A DNA stretch of 64,000 nucleotides, taken from positions 1 through 64,000 of the forward strand of contig URIC01000004.1 of NCBI GenBank assembly GCA_900547755.1. Reading direction: 5' to 3'. Below the pieces are notes generated by a model. The model searched no databases. It was not told the DNA's origin and saw only the letters and a program-made list of their open reading frames with translations. Shown here piece by piece: positions 18,828-28,153 of this stretch; the first letter of the stretch is position 1, and every line of letters starts with the position of its first letter. A program made the position numbers and the translations under genes. The DNA is from an uncultured Bacteroidales bacterium (GTDB taxonomy: Bacteria; Bacteroidota; Bacteroidia; Bacteroidales; Muribaculaceae).

Positions 18828-20285
18828 TCACCATCCGCCGCCGAGGGCCTGGTAGAGTGAAATCAGGGCTGATAGGGCGTTGCCCTGCGCTGCAATCACG
18901 TCGTTCTGATAGGCGAGCAGGTTCATCTGCGCGTCCACCACATTGGAGAATGGAGTCAGCGTGCTGCGGTATAGGTCCACGGCCAGGTCGTATGCCTTTT
19001 CGCTCTCTTCCACGAGGCGGTCGAGCAGGGAAATCTGTCTGAGATACCCGTCATAGTCGGCGGCGTAGTTGTCCACCTCCTGCACGGCGTTCAGCAGAGT
19101 CTGATTGTAAGAGTCTATGCCGAGTTCCATCTGTTCGCGGGCGATGGAGGTGCGGTATTTGCGGGCCATGCCGTCGAATATGGTCCAGGATAGGGTAGGT
19201 GCCACGGAGTAGGTGAATCCTTTGGATGAGAAGAGGTCGTCCGGCTTGTGTGCCTGCACTCCCACGCTGCCGGTAAGTGTCAGGACAGGGAGGTAGTCCT
19301 TTTTGGCGATACCTGCCTGAGCGGCATAGACGGCCATCTGAGCTTCGGCCTGGGCTATGTCCGGCCGCCGGCGAAGCATCTCCAGGGGGGTGCCCACACA
19401 AGGCTTGACGTACATGTCGGGGAGTGGGCGGGGGGTGGAGAGCAGGCTTTTCGCGTCTTCGGGATACTCGCCGGTCAGCACGGCTATTGCCCCCATGGCA
19501 CATTCTATGTCGGCTTCGAGGTTGGGTATGCCGGCCTGGGTAGAGTACAGCACTTGCCGTGCCTGGGCCACCTCAAGTGCGGAGGCCAGGCCCGCTTCCT
19601 GACGTGCCAGGGTCATGTCCACTATTTTTTGCTGCGACTCGGTGTGACTGCGGGCCAGTGACAGCTGGGCCTGCAGGACACGCAGATTCACATAAGCCTT
19701 GGCTACCTCCGAGCAAAGCGCAATCATGGCCGCGTCATAGTCCGCGCGGCTCAGGGAGAGGGATGCCTTGTCAGCCTTAAGTTGTTCGGATATGCGTCCG
19801 AACAGGTCTATCTCCCAGCTTGCGGACAGACCTAAATTAATGTAATTCAGTGTAGTGCCGTTGTGTGCGGGACTGGTGACGGCGTCGGCGCTGCGTTCCA
19901 CGGTATATCCGGCAGCGGCCTGTACGGTCGGGTAGTAGACGGCTTTGGACAGCTGTATCTGCTGACGGGCCGTCTCCATGCGGCGCAGGGCTATGCGTAT
20001 GTTGAAATTGGAGTTCTCGGCCTTGGATATAAGCTGCCGTAGCACGGTGTCGTCGAACTGATTCCACCATAGGTCCTCGGACGGAGAGGTCTGTGGATAT
20101 ACGGGAGTCATACTCCAGGACTGCGGCGGGGAGAGCAAGGTGTCGGACGCAAGCCTGGCCGCAGGAGAAGCCCAGGGCGCTACACGAGCTCCGGCGGGGA
20201 GCGAGTCGGTGACGTTTCCTCCCTGCGCCGCTGCCGTCAGGGAGCAGCACGCCGCGAAGATGCCGAGTAGGAGTGTGTGTTTCAT
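18828..20285 (-). CDS. RND efflux outer-membrane factor (TolC/OprM type)
   Basis: 485 residues from the ATG at 20285 (MKHTLLLGIFAACCSLTAAAQ, a signal peptide). The open frame continues 26 codons upstream without a plausible leader, so this start is preferred. Two OEP repeats with long coiled-coil helices are visible. Typical signatures are 'DLWWNQFDDTVLRQLI' and 'ASWEIDLFGRI' in the first half and 'RRRPDIAQAEAQM', 'PTLSWTIFDGMARK' in the second. It forms the trimeric exit duct. It is the first gene of the three-gene efflux operon; no consensus promoter was found in the 257 bases upstream. Confidence 0.95.
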   Translation of the reverse strand: MKHTLLLGIFAACCSLTAAAQGGNVTDSLPAGARVAPWASPAARLASDTLLSPPQSWSMTPVYPQTSPSEDLWWNQFDDTVLRQLISKAENSNFNIRIALRRMETARQQIQLSKAVYYPTVQAAAGYTVERSADAVTSPAHNGTTLNYINLGLSASWEIDLFGRISEQLKADKASLSLSRADYDAAMIALCSEVAKAYVNLRVLQAQLSLARSHTESQQKIVDMTLARQEAGLASALEVAQARQVLYSTQAGIPNLEADIECAMGAIAVLTGEYPEDAKSLLSTPRPLPDMYVKPCVGTPLEMLRRRPDIAQAEAQMAVYAAQAGIAKKDYLPVLTLTGSVGVQAHKPDDLFSSKGFTYSVAPTLSWTIFDGMARKYRTSIAREQMELGIDSYNQTLLNAVQEVDNYAADYDGYLRQISLLDRLVEESEKAYDLAVDLYRSTLTPFSNVVDAQMNLLAYQNDVIAAQGNALSALISLYQALGGGW

Positions 20286-20542
20286 AGCGATATGGTTTTC
20301 AGGTTTTAAACGTATGACGCGACATAAAAGTTTAGGAGGATACCCTTGTGAAAATATACCCACATAAAGACAATCTACTCATTTAGTACCCAATAAGTAC
20401 ACTATTTGCACAATCCTATGAAAATGATTATTTTTGCACTGATAAAAACCTATAACTTGATATATATAGAAGCTACCGGGCTTCATCACTATAAAATAAA
20501 GATAACGCTTTTGGCGTAATCTGACAAACAACAAAACATTTT

Positions 20543-21346
20543 ATGGCAAAAATTACCGTTTTCAATACCGATATAAGCATTGTTCAATACAATGAAGAGG
20601 ATTATATCAGTCTGACCGACATGGCTCGCAGTCAGATGCAGGAGCATATAATCTTCCGTTGGCTTAGCCTTAAAAGCACTTTGGAGTATCTTGGAGAATG
20701 GGAGATGCTGTATAATCCTGATTTTAATTGTACCGAATTCGGTACAATTAAAAATGCGGCAGGTAGCAATAGTTTTGTACTTTCAGTGAAAACGTGGTTA
20801 AAAAGGACTAATGCAATTGGCATACGTTCAAAGGCCGGAAGGTACGGGGGCACTTATGCTCATCGCGACATAGCTTACCATTTCGGCATGTGGATTTCTC
20901 CGAAGTTTCAATTGCTTCTTGTTAAGGAATATCAGAGACTCAAAGCTGAGGAACAAAAACAACTTGGCTGGTCCGCCAAACGAGAGTTGTCGAAAATCAA
21001 CTACCGTATACATACAGATGCCATTAAGCATAATCTGATTCCGGCTGAAATTACTAAAGCCCAGGCAAGTATAATCTATGCGAATGAGGCAGATGTGCTG
21101 AATGTAGCGATGTTCGGCATGACAGCCAGACAATGGCGCGATGTCAATCCCAACCTCAAAGGGAATATACGCGATTACGCCTCAATCAACGAGCTTATAT
21201 GCCTTTCCAATATGGAGAACCTCAATGCGGTATTCATTGAGCAGGGAATACAGCAGTCCGAGCGATTGATAAAACTCAACCGTATTGCAATCCATCAGAT
21301 GAGTGTTCTCGAAAGCGGAGAGAACGACATAAAACTGTTAAAATAA
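20543..21346 (+). CDS. KilA-N domain protein
   Basis: 267 residues. A KilA-N-type DNA-binding domain spans about residues 1-135 ('VQYNEEDYISLTDMAR', 'FRWLSLKSTLEYLGEWE', 'GTYAHRDIAYHFGMWISPKF'). The C-terminal part ('RELSKINYRIHTDAIKHNLI...') is typical of stand-alone Bacteroidetes members often found in mobile or phage-derived DNA. The gene is markedly AT-richer than its neighbours and has no partner genes. No integrase or attachment repeat was found. It lies divergent from the efflux operon across 257 bases and convergent with the S41 peptidase. DNA binding is inferred from the domain. Confidence 0.88.
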   Translation: MAKITVFNTDISIVQYNEEDYISLTDMARSQMQEHIIFRWLSLKSTLEYLGEWEMLYNPDFNCTEFGTIKNAAGSNSFVLSVKTWLKRTNAIGIRSKAGRYGGTYAHRDIAYHFGMWISPKFQLLLVKEYQRLKAEEQKQLGWSAKRELSKINYRIHTDAIKHNLIPAEITKAQASIIYANEADVLNVAMFGMTARQWRDVNPNLKGNIRDYASINELICLSNMENLNAVFIEQGIQQSERLIKLNRIAIHQMSVLESGENDIKLLK

Positions 21347-21381
21347 CGTTCTCTTAAGTCAGCAAAAAAACAACTTTTTAT

Positions 21382-23097
21382 TTATTTGCGTTGGCGGCTA
21401 TCTCTGATAAGCTGCAATGTTTTTTCCATAGCTTGTTCGTGAGAAACCCGGTATTCGGGGATTGCTCCGTGAATGTCGTTTTCATCGGCGTTATGCATCC
21501 AAAACCGTTTATATGATATGCCACATGTAATGCCCGAAATTGGCAGGTTGTAACCCAGGACATCGCCGTATGATACGTTCATGCCGCCGGCTGTTTCGCC
21601 TATAAGGGTACTTGCTCCGAAAACCTGAGCGGCCCAAGCAAAAGAACCTGCTGACGAAAATGTTTTATTCGATGTCAGCAGCCATACCTTCCCATCGTAG
21701 AAACCTTCCTTGCGGGAAAGTGGTTTATGGAAATTGTCCTCAGTGGTCACAAAGTAGTATATGCCCGGCTCCATGTCTCCGTACCACATCAGGCGTTGCG
21801 TGGTGGGCGTTATCCTTATCAATGCTTTCTCCATTTGAATAAAAGGTCTGGGAGTAAAATATTTCAATAAAATATCGCCTACACCACTGGCTCCCCCTCC
21901 GTTTTCACGAATATCTATAATCAAGTCATGTATTCCTCTTTCTCGAAGAGTCGTAAACATAGAGTCGGCAAACACTTCCATCTTGTCTTGGTCCTCAAAG
22001 CGTTTAAAATCCATAATACCGACATTTTCGGTTTCGTCAATGCGGAAAGTGTATGGTTCTTCCGGGTTATTGTCATTTTTCAGAGATGCAACTCTTGACA
22101 TATATTCACCGGGAGTAAGGGCGGGGAATGTTGCTGTGCGCACTTCACTTGTGCCGGGAGCTATATACTCGATTTCGTAGGAATCAGCAGGCATAGACAT
22201 ATGTATAAACGGACGCAAATCATCAAGACGCGAAAGGCGGAAATATTCGGTTTCTCCGCTTACAAAGGGCAAAAATTCATCTATTAATTGATTGGCTGTT
22301 TTGCCGTTGATTTTAAGAACTTTTGTACCGGGAGGCATAATTGAGTCAAGAGAACGGTCTACCATTAATGTGCGGTTTGACTCGGTATGCATCCACACCG
22401 GGATTCTTTTTGTGTCAGCTTTGAAAACCGAGTTGGCCGGAAAAAACAGGTTCGTATGACCGTCTCCAATCAAAGCCACTACGGGAGCGGCAATTTTGTA
22501 TAATCCTTCAACCGTAATTGAGTCTGTTATGCTTTCTGAAGCACGATTTATAGCGGAAAGCAGATTGACTTGTCCTGCAACCGAATAAATATTGGGATGT
22601 ACTTCACTTATAGTGTAGAAAAGTGCGTCAAGGTCAAATTTAGCTTGTTCCGGACTCAGCAGACCCGAAGGAGCGCGTTTTAGCAATTCCGGGTCAGGGT
22701 TCTCATAGGGATTGGCGGCACGACGATTTATACGGACATGAGCAGAATCGCCCTCTATGGTCATAACGGTAATATCTTTATGCGTCCACTCGTCAAGATT
22801 TACAGTAAGTGTGTCAATACCTGAGATAAAGCTAACGGAACCTGCTGTGGTAGTCAGAACGTCTGGATTGAGGGAAGCGTCTATGTCCCATGTATTTGGG
22901 CTCATTACGCCATTAAAGGCCAACTTTAATGAAGGACTATCGGCTTTGATTATAGTTCTTGGCACTTCTATAGCCGATGTGTGATGCTTTTTTCCTTTAG
23001 CCACGGCTATTACCGAGGGAAGCAAGTAAAACACTAACAATGACCCCCAAGAAATTGTCAAGGAGCGAGTGAGTCGTTGATTTATTTTGAATTTCAT
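21382..23097 (-). CDS. Secreted S41-family (C-terminal processing type) peptidase
   Basis: 571 residues. A hydrophobic segment near 13-33 is the export signal. The C-terminal part carries S41 hallmarks: 'DLIIDIRENGGG' (about 390) and 'LLTSNKTFSSAGSFAWA' (about 475) with the nucleophile in the SSAG context, then 'GETAGG'. The N-terminal 130 residues look like a beta-rich accessory domain. A PDZ-like segment ('GTKVLKINGKTANQLIDEF') lies near 255-275. Base composition is AT-richer than most of the window, like the adjacent KilA-N gene, suggesting both belong to an acquired stretch. Substrate unknown. Confidence 0.9.
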   Translation of the reverse strand: MKFKINQRLTRSLTISWGSLLVFYLLPSVIAVAKGKKHHTSAIEVPRTIIKADSPSLKLAFNGVMSPNTWDIDASLNPDVLTTTAGSVSFISGIDTLTVNLDEWTHKDITVMTIEGDSAHVRINRRAANPYENPDPELLKRAPSGLLSPEQAKFDLDALFYTISEVHPNIYSVAGQVNLLSAINRASESITDSITVEGLYKIAAPVVALIGDGHTNLFFPANSVFKADTKRIPVWMHTESNRTLMVDRSLDSIMPPGTKVLKINGKTANQLIDEFLPFVSGETEYFRLSRLDDLRPFIHMSMPADSYEIEYIAPGTSEVRTATFPALTPGEYMSRVASLKNDNNPEEPYTFRIDETENVGIMDFKRFEDQDKMEVFADSMFTTLRERGIHDLIIDIRENGGGASGVGDILLKYFTPRPFIQMEKALIRITPTTQRLMWYGDMEPGIYYFVTTEDNFHKPLSRKEGFYDGKVWLLTSNKTFSSAGSFAWAAQVFGASTLIGETAGGMNVSYGDVLGYNLPISGITCGISYKRFWMHNADENDIHGAIPEYRVSHEQAMEKTLQLIRDSRQRK

Positions 23098-23130
23098 TTC
23101 TATTTGGCGAGGCTTTATGTAATTGCCTGA

Positions 23131-23165
23131 AAAAGAGGCGAGACAGTACTGTCTCGCCTCTTTTT
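23131..23165. terminator. Strong bidirectional terminator between S41 gene and asnS
   Basis: A perfect 26-base palindrome (23135-23160; arms GAGGCGAGACAG and CTGTCTCGCCTC) has AAAA on its left and TTTTT on its right, so it can work on either strand. It follows asnS on the minus strand and precedes the S41 gene. Confidence 0.92.
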
Positions 23166-23239
23166 ATATGTTTGTGCAGGCGTAAAAGCTCAGTACACTT
23201 TTGTATTTCTAACTGACGATTGTTCCCCTAAACGATTTC

Positions 23240-24646
23240 TTAAAATTCGCAGTTGCCGGGATAGCGGGGGAAGGGGATTACGTCGCGGATGTTCTGCATG
23301 CCGGTCACGAAGAGTACCAGGCGCTCGAATCCCAGTCCGAAGCCGGAGTGAGGCACGGTGCCGAACTTGCGGGTATCCAGGTACCACCACATATCCTTCA
23401 TCGGGATATTCAGTTCCTCGATACGGGCCATCAGCTTGTCATAGTCCTCCTCGCGCTGGCTGCCGCCGATTATTTCTCCGATTTTTGGGAACAGCACATC
23501 CATGGCGCGCACGGTCTTGCCGTCGTCGTTCATCTTCATGTAGAAGGCCTTGATTTCTTTCGGGTAGTCGGTAAGAATCACAGGCTTCTTGAAGTGTTTC
23601 TCCACCAGATAGCGCTCATGCTCGCTGGCCAGGTCCACACCCCAGTACACGGGGAACTCGAACTTCTCGCCGCTTTCTTCCAGGATACGTACGCCCTCGG
23701 TATAGGACAGGCGCACGAAGTCGTTGTGGATTACGAACTTGAGGCGGTCTATCAGCTCCTTGTCGAACATATCGTTGAGGAACTGGATGTCGTCGGCGCA
23801 GTGTTCCAGCGCGTAGGTGATGCAGTACTTTATGAACTCCTCGGCGAGGTCCATGTTGTCGGCTATCTCGTAGAAAGCCATTTCGGGTTCTATCATCCAG
23901 AACTCCGAGAGGTGGCGCGGGGTGTTGGAGTTTTCGGCGCGGAATGTGGGGCCGAAGGTGTAGATGCAACCTAACGCTGTGGCGCCCAGCTCACCCTCCA
24001 GCTGTCCGGAGACGGTGAGCGATGCCTGTTTGCCGAAGAAGTCCTGAGAGTAATCCACTGTTCCCTCTTCGGTGCGGGGCAGGTCTTTCAGAGGCAACGT
24101 GGTCACCTGGAACATAGCGCCGGCGCCTTCGCAGTCGGAGGCCGTGATGAGGGGAGTATGGAAGTAGTAGAAGCCTTTGCCGTTGAAGAAGTCATGTATG
24201 GCGTAGGCCAGGGCGTGGCGTATGCGCAGCACTGCGCCGAAGGTGTTGGTGCGCGGACGCAGATGAGCCTTCTCGCGCAGGAACTCCAGTGTGTGTCCCT
24301 TCTTTTGCAGGGGGTACTCGGCAGGGTCGGCTGTGCCGTATATTTCCAGGTCTCTGGCCTGGATTTCCACTGTCTGACCCTTGCCTTGCGAGGCCACCAG
24401 TTCGCCTTGCACATGAATGGAGGCGCCGGTAGTGATAGGCTTGAGAGTCTCTTCAGAGAACTTTTCCAGGTCGAACACTATCTGGATGTTCTTTATGGTG
24501 GAGCCGTCGTTGAGTGCCACGAATTGCACATGCTTGTTGCCGCGACGGGTGCGGACCCATCCCTTCACATCGACTGTGCTGCCTGTGGGAGCGGACTCTC
24601 CGCCGAGCAGCTGCTTCACTGTCTTGCGTCTTATAGTCTTGTCCAT
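23240..24646 (-). CDS. asnS: Asparaginyl-tRNA synthetase
   Basis: 468 residues, the usual length. The OB-fold anticodon-binding domain (about 1-115, '[21 protein letters not shown]') precedes the class II catalytic core. Motif 2 is '[20 protein letters not shown]' (about 230) and motif 3 is '[15 protein letters not shown]' (about 440). The core reads as AsnRS rather than AspRS by the conserved '[16 protein letters not shown]' region. It charges tRNA-Asn. It is 11 bases downstream of the pseudouridine synthase gene, probably co-transcribed, and is followed by the strong palindrome at 23135-23160. Confidence 0.97.
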   Translation of the reverse strand: MDKTIRRKTVKQLLGGESAPTGSTVDVKGWVRTRRGNKHVQFVALNDGSTIKNIQIVFDLEKFSEETLKPITTGASIHVQGELVASQGKGQTVEIQARDLEIYGTADPAEYPLQKKGHTLEFLREKAHLRPRTNTFGAVLRIRHALAYAIHDFFNGKGFYYFHTPLITASDCEGAGAMFQVTTLPLKDLPRTEEGTVDYSQDFFGKQASLTVSGQLEGELGATALGCIYTFGPTFRAENSNTPRHLSEFWMIEPEMAFYEIADNMDLAEEFIKYCITYALEHCADDIQFLNDMFDKELIDRLKFVIHNDFVRLSYTEGVRILEESGEKFEFPVYWGVDLASEHERYLVEKHFKKPVILTDYPKEIKAFYMKMNDDGKTVRAMDVLFPKIGEIIGGSQREEDYDKLMARIEELNIPMKDMWWYLDTRKFGTVPHSGFGLGFERLVLFVTGMQNIRDVIPFPRYPGNCEF

Positions 24647-24657
24647 TTCTGTCGGTA

Positions 24658-26109
24658 TTATTCGAATGTGCCCTGACGCAGGTAGTCCACTTCCTCCTGA
24701 GTGAGGTAGCGCCAGCGCCCTCGGGGCAGGTTTTTCTTTGTGAGGCCGGCGAAGTAGACGCGGTCCAGCTTGGTGACGCGGTAGCCGAGAGCCTCGAAGA
24801 TGCGGCGCACGATGCGGTTGCGTCCGGAGTGGATTTCTATGCCGGCCTGGTTGCGGTCTGTGTCGTTGACGTAGCTGATGGCGTCGGCATGGATTTCGCC
24901 GTCATCAAGCTCTATGCCGTCGGCTATGCGCTGCATGTCGTCCTCCTCTATGTTCTTGTCGGTCCAGACGTGATAGATTTTTTTCTTCACGAACTTGGGA
25001 TGGGTGAGTTTGCTGGCCAGGTCGCCGTCATTGGTGAGGAGCAGCACACCGGTGGTATTGCGGTCCAGACGGCCCACGGGATAGATGCGTTCCTTGCAGG
25101 CGTTCTTCACCAGGTCAAGCACTGTGGTGCGGCCGTTGGGGTCGTCGGAGGTGGTCACGCAGTCCTTGGGTTTATTGAGCAGGACGTAGCATTTGCGCTC
25201 GGGGGTGACAATCTTGCCGTCGTATTCCACTACGTCGGCGGCGGTAATCTTGGTGCCTAATTCGGTGACAACCTTTTCGTTCACCTTGACCAGGCCGCCG
25301 GCGATGAACTCGTCGGCCTCGCGGCGTGAGCAGATGCCTGAGTTGGCCATGAATTTATTCAGACGGATAGGTTCATTGGGGTCGAAGTCATTGATTACGT
25401 AGTCAATCTGCTTCGGACGGGGAATGAACTGCTTGCCTGGACGCTGCTGGAAGCGGTTGGGATTGGGGCGCTTGTAGCCGTTCTGCTGGGGACGCTGCAT
25501 ATATCCCCCCTGATTGTTGTTATAGGGGCGCTTGTAGCCGTTCTGCTGAGGACGCTGCTGATAGCCCCCCTGGTTGTTGTAGGGACGCTTGTAGCCGTTC
25601 TGCTGGGGGCGTTGCTGATAGCCTCCCTGGTTGTTGTAGGGACGCTGCTGATAGCCCCCCTGATTGTTGTACTGGCGGGGCTGATAGCCGCCCTGCTGGC
25701 GGGGCTGGTATCCCTGAGTGCGGGGGCGTTGCTGGTAACCGCCCTGGTTGTTGTACTGACGGGGCTGGTAGGGGCGTTGCTGATAGCCTCCTTCGTGCTG
25801 CTGTCCCTGAGTCTGCTCGGCAGAGGCGTTTTCCTCGCCGGAGGCGGAACTCTCGGCTGCCACGTTGTTGTACTGGCGGGGCTGGTAGGGACGCTGCTGA
25901 TAGCCACCCTGGTTGTTGTACTGGCGGGGCTGGTAGGGGCGCTGAGGACGTTGTCCCCAGGGCTGACGCGGACGCTCTCCGGCGGAATGGCCGGAGTTTT
26001 CCCCTGTGTATTTCATTTTTTCGTAATGTGCTTCCCCTCCGTCAGCACTCGCTGCGGGAGCGGGAGAGAGTCCGATACGCGGACGTTTGGGCTTTTTTTC
26101 GTCTTCCAT
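24658..26109 (-). CDS. RsuA/RluB-family pseudouridine synthase with long low-complexity N-terminus
   Basis: 483 residues. The C-terminal half is a normal RsuA/RluB enzyme: S4 domain at about 240-300 ('[22 protein letters not shown]') and the catalytic-Asp motif '[20 protein letters not shown]' at about 345, then '[21 protein letters not shown]'. It should form pseudouridine in rRNA. The N-terminal ~235 residues are very rich in Q, N, R, G, Y and P, with about a dozen imperfect repeats based on [16 protein letters not shown] and GYKRPYNNQ. The DNA shows matching tandem repeats at about 25430-25960. Such RNA-binding-protein-like tails occur in Bacteroidetes RluB-type proteins. It is first in an operon with asnS, behind a full consensus promoter. 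Confidence 0.92.
   Translation of the reverse strand: MEDEKKPKRPRIGLSPAPAASADGGEAHYEKMKYTGENSGHSAGERPRQPWGQRPQRPYQPRQYNNQGGYQQRPYQPRQYNNVAAESSASGEENASAEQTQGQQHEGGYQQRPYQPRQYNNQGGYQQRPRTQGYQPRQQGGYQPRQYNNQGGYQQRPYNNQGGYQQRPQQNGYKRPYNNQGGYQQRPQQNGYKRPYNNNQGGYMQRPQQNGYKRPNPNRFQQRPGKQFIPRPKQIDYVINDFDPNEPIRLNKFMANSGICSRREADEFIAGGLVKVNEKVVTELGTKITAADVVEYDGKIVTPERKCYVLLNKPKDCVTTSDDPNGRTTVLDLVKNACKERIYPVGRLDRNTTGVLLLTNDGDLASKLTHPKFVKKKIYHVWTDKNIEEDDMQRIADGIELDDGEIHADAISYVNDTDRNQAGIEIHSGRNRIVRRIFEALGYRVTKLDRVYFAGLTKKNLPRGRWRYLTQEEVDYLRQGTFE
25430..25960 (-). repeat. Tandem repeats inside the pseudouridine synthase gene
   Basis: Imperfect in-frame repeats of about 24-48 bases, built from units such as CAGCGTCCCCAGCAGAACGG and the complement of TGGTTGTTGTAGGGACG. 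They encode the Q/N/G/R/Y-rich region and would allow length change by slippage. Not a CRISPR array: there are no unique spacers and the frame stays open. Confidence 0.85.
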
Positions 26110-26257
26110 TGTGGTAGTAAAGCTGGATATGTAGCGGCATCGCTGCTGCTGAAAGGTTTTTATTAAATCCTGAATAACAAAGGATTAGTGGAATTATACT
26201 TCGGATATTCCCCTCTTGCTGTTCGGGTTAAGAATTAGGAATTGCTGTTTATGGCGG

Positions 26258-26288
26258 CAAAGTTAACAAAAAAATCCGAACACTCAAA
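26258..26288 (-). promoter_or_regulatory. Promoter of the pseudouridine synthase-asnS operon
   Basis: Minus strand TTTG (26288-26285), 19-base spacer and TAACTTTG (26265-26258), full consensus. The leader would be about 145 bases; the 260-base gap to surE otherwise shows nothing recognisable. Confidence 0.75.
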
Positions 26289-26369
26289 ACAAATTGTGTC
26301 CAAGCAATCGGTCCGCCACCTGTGGTTGATATACAACATACCGGTTCTTAGAGAATTACGTATGTACGG

Positions 26370-27155
26370 TCAATCCTTGTCGGCACGCATGTCAAGAAAG
26401 TCCTTCGGCATTGTCGCCGTGCGTTCCAGGGCCACGGGCACTACGCTCACTATGCCGTGGGCCAGCATCCATTGGTCTGTGTCGGTGGCGTCCGGCTCCT
26501 CGTTATGGAAATGGCCGGCCAGCATATAGAAAGGATGGCCGTGCGGGTCCATGTAGGGCACATACTCGTCGCTCCAGTTGCCACGGCAGGCGCGGGTCAT
26601 GCGCATTTCCGAAGGGGGCGTTTCGCTGTCGGGTATATTCACGTTAAGGCATACCCCTTCGGGCAATCCTTTTTTCAGTATCTCCCGCACGATGCCGCGC
26701 ACAAAAGGACGGCAAGGCTCGAAATCAGCATCCATAGAGTGGTCGGTAAGGGAGAAGCCCACGGAGGGGATTCCGAAAGCGCATCCCTCCATAGCCGCGC
26801 CCATAGTGCCGGAGTACACTACATTTATAGCTGCGTTGGAGCCGTGGTTAATGCCGGCCACCACTAAGTCGGGGCGGCGGTCCAGAACTGTGTGCATGGC
26901 CAGCTTCACACAGTCCGCCGGGGTGCCGTTGGTGCAATACATACGGGCCCCCATGTAGGGGGGCAGCTCCTTGATGCGCAGGGCGGCACTGACTGTCAGG
27001 GCCATGCTCTGTCCCGAGCGCGGGCCGTCCGGGCACATACACACTATGTCGGCTATGTCGGTAAGGTAGTCTATGAGGCGGTGTACGCCCGGCGCTTCTA
27101 TGCCGTCGTCGTTGGAAATAAGTATCAGAGGTTTATATGGGTCTGTCTGGCTCAT
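26370..27155 (-). CDS. surE: 5'-nucleotidase SurE
   Basis: 261 residues. The metal-binding 'ILISNDDGIEAPG' at residues 11-23 is diagnostic, followed by 'CPDGPRSGQSMALTV', 'CTNGTPADCVKLA' and 'DLVVAGINHGSNAAINVVYSGT' spread over 40-125. SurE hydrolyses nucleoside 5'-monophosphates and related phosphates. Its ATG overlaps the stop of the glycosyltransferase gene (ATGA), so it is the last gene of the mtaB operon. Length is typical. Confidence 0.97.
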   Translation of the reverse strand: MSQTDPYKPLILISNDDGIEAPGVHRLIDYLTDIADIVCMCPDGPRSGQSMALTVSAALRIKELPPYMGARMYCTNGTPADCVKLAMHTVLDRRPDLVVAGINHGSNAAINVVYSGTMGAAMEGCAFGIPSVGFSLTDHSMDADFEPCRPFVRGIVREILKKGLPEGVCLNVNIPDSETPPSEMRMTRACRGNWSDEYVPYMDPHGHPFYMLAGHFHNEEPDATDTDQWMLAHGIVSVVPVALERTATMPKDFLDMRADKD

Positions 27156-28153
27156 ATCTCTATCTTTTTTTTGTGTTTCAGGTAGTGGTCTATGATTATA
27201 TTGTGGGTAGCGCCGGGTAGCGCGCGCAAGGTGTCTGTCTCCGGCAGAGCGGTGTACAGGGGTCTCATCTTGCGGAAGTCGCGGTGCGCTTTCAGTATGG
27301 CCCCGGCGTTCTTCCAGTCCATTCTGAGGATGAACATACCCCAGGCCAGGGAGTCGTACAGCCGCCGCACGAAAAGGCGTCTGCGTCCCTGTCTGCGTGG
27401 CAGGTTCTTATGTAATAACAGCAGGTTATTGCGAAAGTTTAGGTACGTCTTGCGCGGGTTGCCCTGTCGCAGGGAGGCGCCCCCCACGTGATATACCGTC
27501 GATGCGGGGACACAGACCACTTCATATCCGGCGGCGTTGATGCGGCAGCATAGGTCTATCTCCTCCATGTGGGCGAAAAAGCGCTCGTCCAGGCCTCCTG
27601 TCTCCATGTAAAGGGAGGTGCGGGTCATAAGGGCCGCGCCGCTGGCCCAGGCCACACGCGCCACTGTGTCGTACTGCCCCCGGTCCTCCTCGATTTCGCC
27701 GAAGAGCCGTCCCCGGCAATACGGGTAGCCGTTTTTGTCGAGGTAGCCTCCGGCAGCTCCGGCGTATTCAAACATTTCCTTGTGCCGGTGACTGCGGATT
27801 TTGGGTTGCAGGGCGCCACATTCCGGATGCTCCTCCATATAGGCCATAAGGGGCGTGAGCCATCCGGGCGTCACTTCCACATCGGAGTTCAGCAGCAATA
27901 CCAGGGGATAGTTCCGACATTCGGCTATAGCCTTGTTGTAGCCTTTGGCAAACCCGTAATTCTCGCTGAAGGATATCAGCTTCACCTCGGGGTGGTTGGC
28001 GCGGACCCATGCCACGGACTCATCCGTAGAGCCGTTGTCGGCCACTATCAGGTCGGCCACGTCGCTCACTGTGTTCCGGGAGGCGGCGGGCAGGAACTCC
28101 TTCAGCAGTCCGAGGCCGTTCCAGTTAAGAATGATTACGGCGCATTTCTTCAT
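27152..28153 (-). CDS. Glycosyltransferase family 2
   Basis: 333 residues from the ATG at 28153 (MKKCAVIILNWNGLGLLKEF...). The frame is open much further upstream, but that part lies over the acyltransferase gene and has no family likeness, so the ATG overlapping the acyltransferase stop (ATGA) is the right start. The GT-A fold shows 'VIILNWNG' at 6-13, 'LIVADNGSTDES' near 35, 'LLLNSDVEV' (DxD-like) near 90, and 'GLDERFFAHMEEIDLCCRINAAG' near 200-222, typical of rhamnosyl/WbbL-like GT2 enzymes. It likely adds a sugar to a cell-surface glycan; donor and acceptor are unknown. Next to an LpxL-like gene, lipid A or LPS decoration is a reasonable guess. Confidence 0.9.
   Translation of the reverse strand: MKKCAVIILNWNGLGLLKEFLPAASRNTVSDVADLIVADNGSTDESVAWVRANHPEVKLISFSENYGFAKGYNKAIAECRNYPLVLLLNSDVEVTPGWLTPLMAYMEEHPECGALQPKIRSHRHKEMFEYAGAAGGYLDKNGYPYCRGRLFGEIEEDRGQYDTVARVAWASGAALMTRTSLYMETGGLDERFFAHMEEIDLCCRINAAGYEVVCVPASTVYHVGGASLRQGNPRKTYLNFRNNLLLLHKNLPRRQGRRRLFVRRLYDSLAWGMFILRMDWKNAGAILKAHRDFRKMRPLYTALPETDTLRALPGATHNIIIDHYLKHKKKIEI

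Noticed and set aside
25430..25960. CRISPR array
   Set aside because: Repeats are contiguous, in frame and encode a low-complexity protein region; no spacers.
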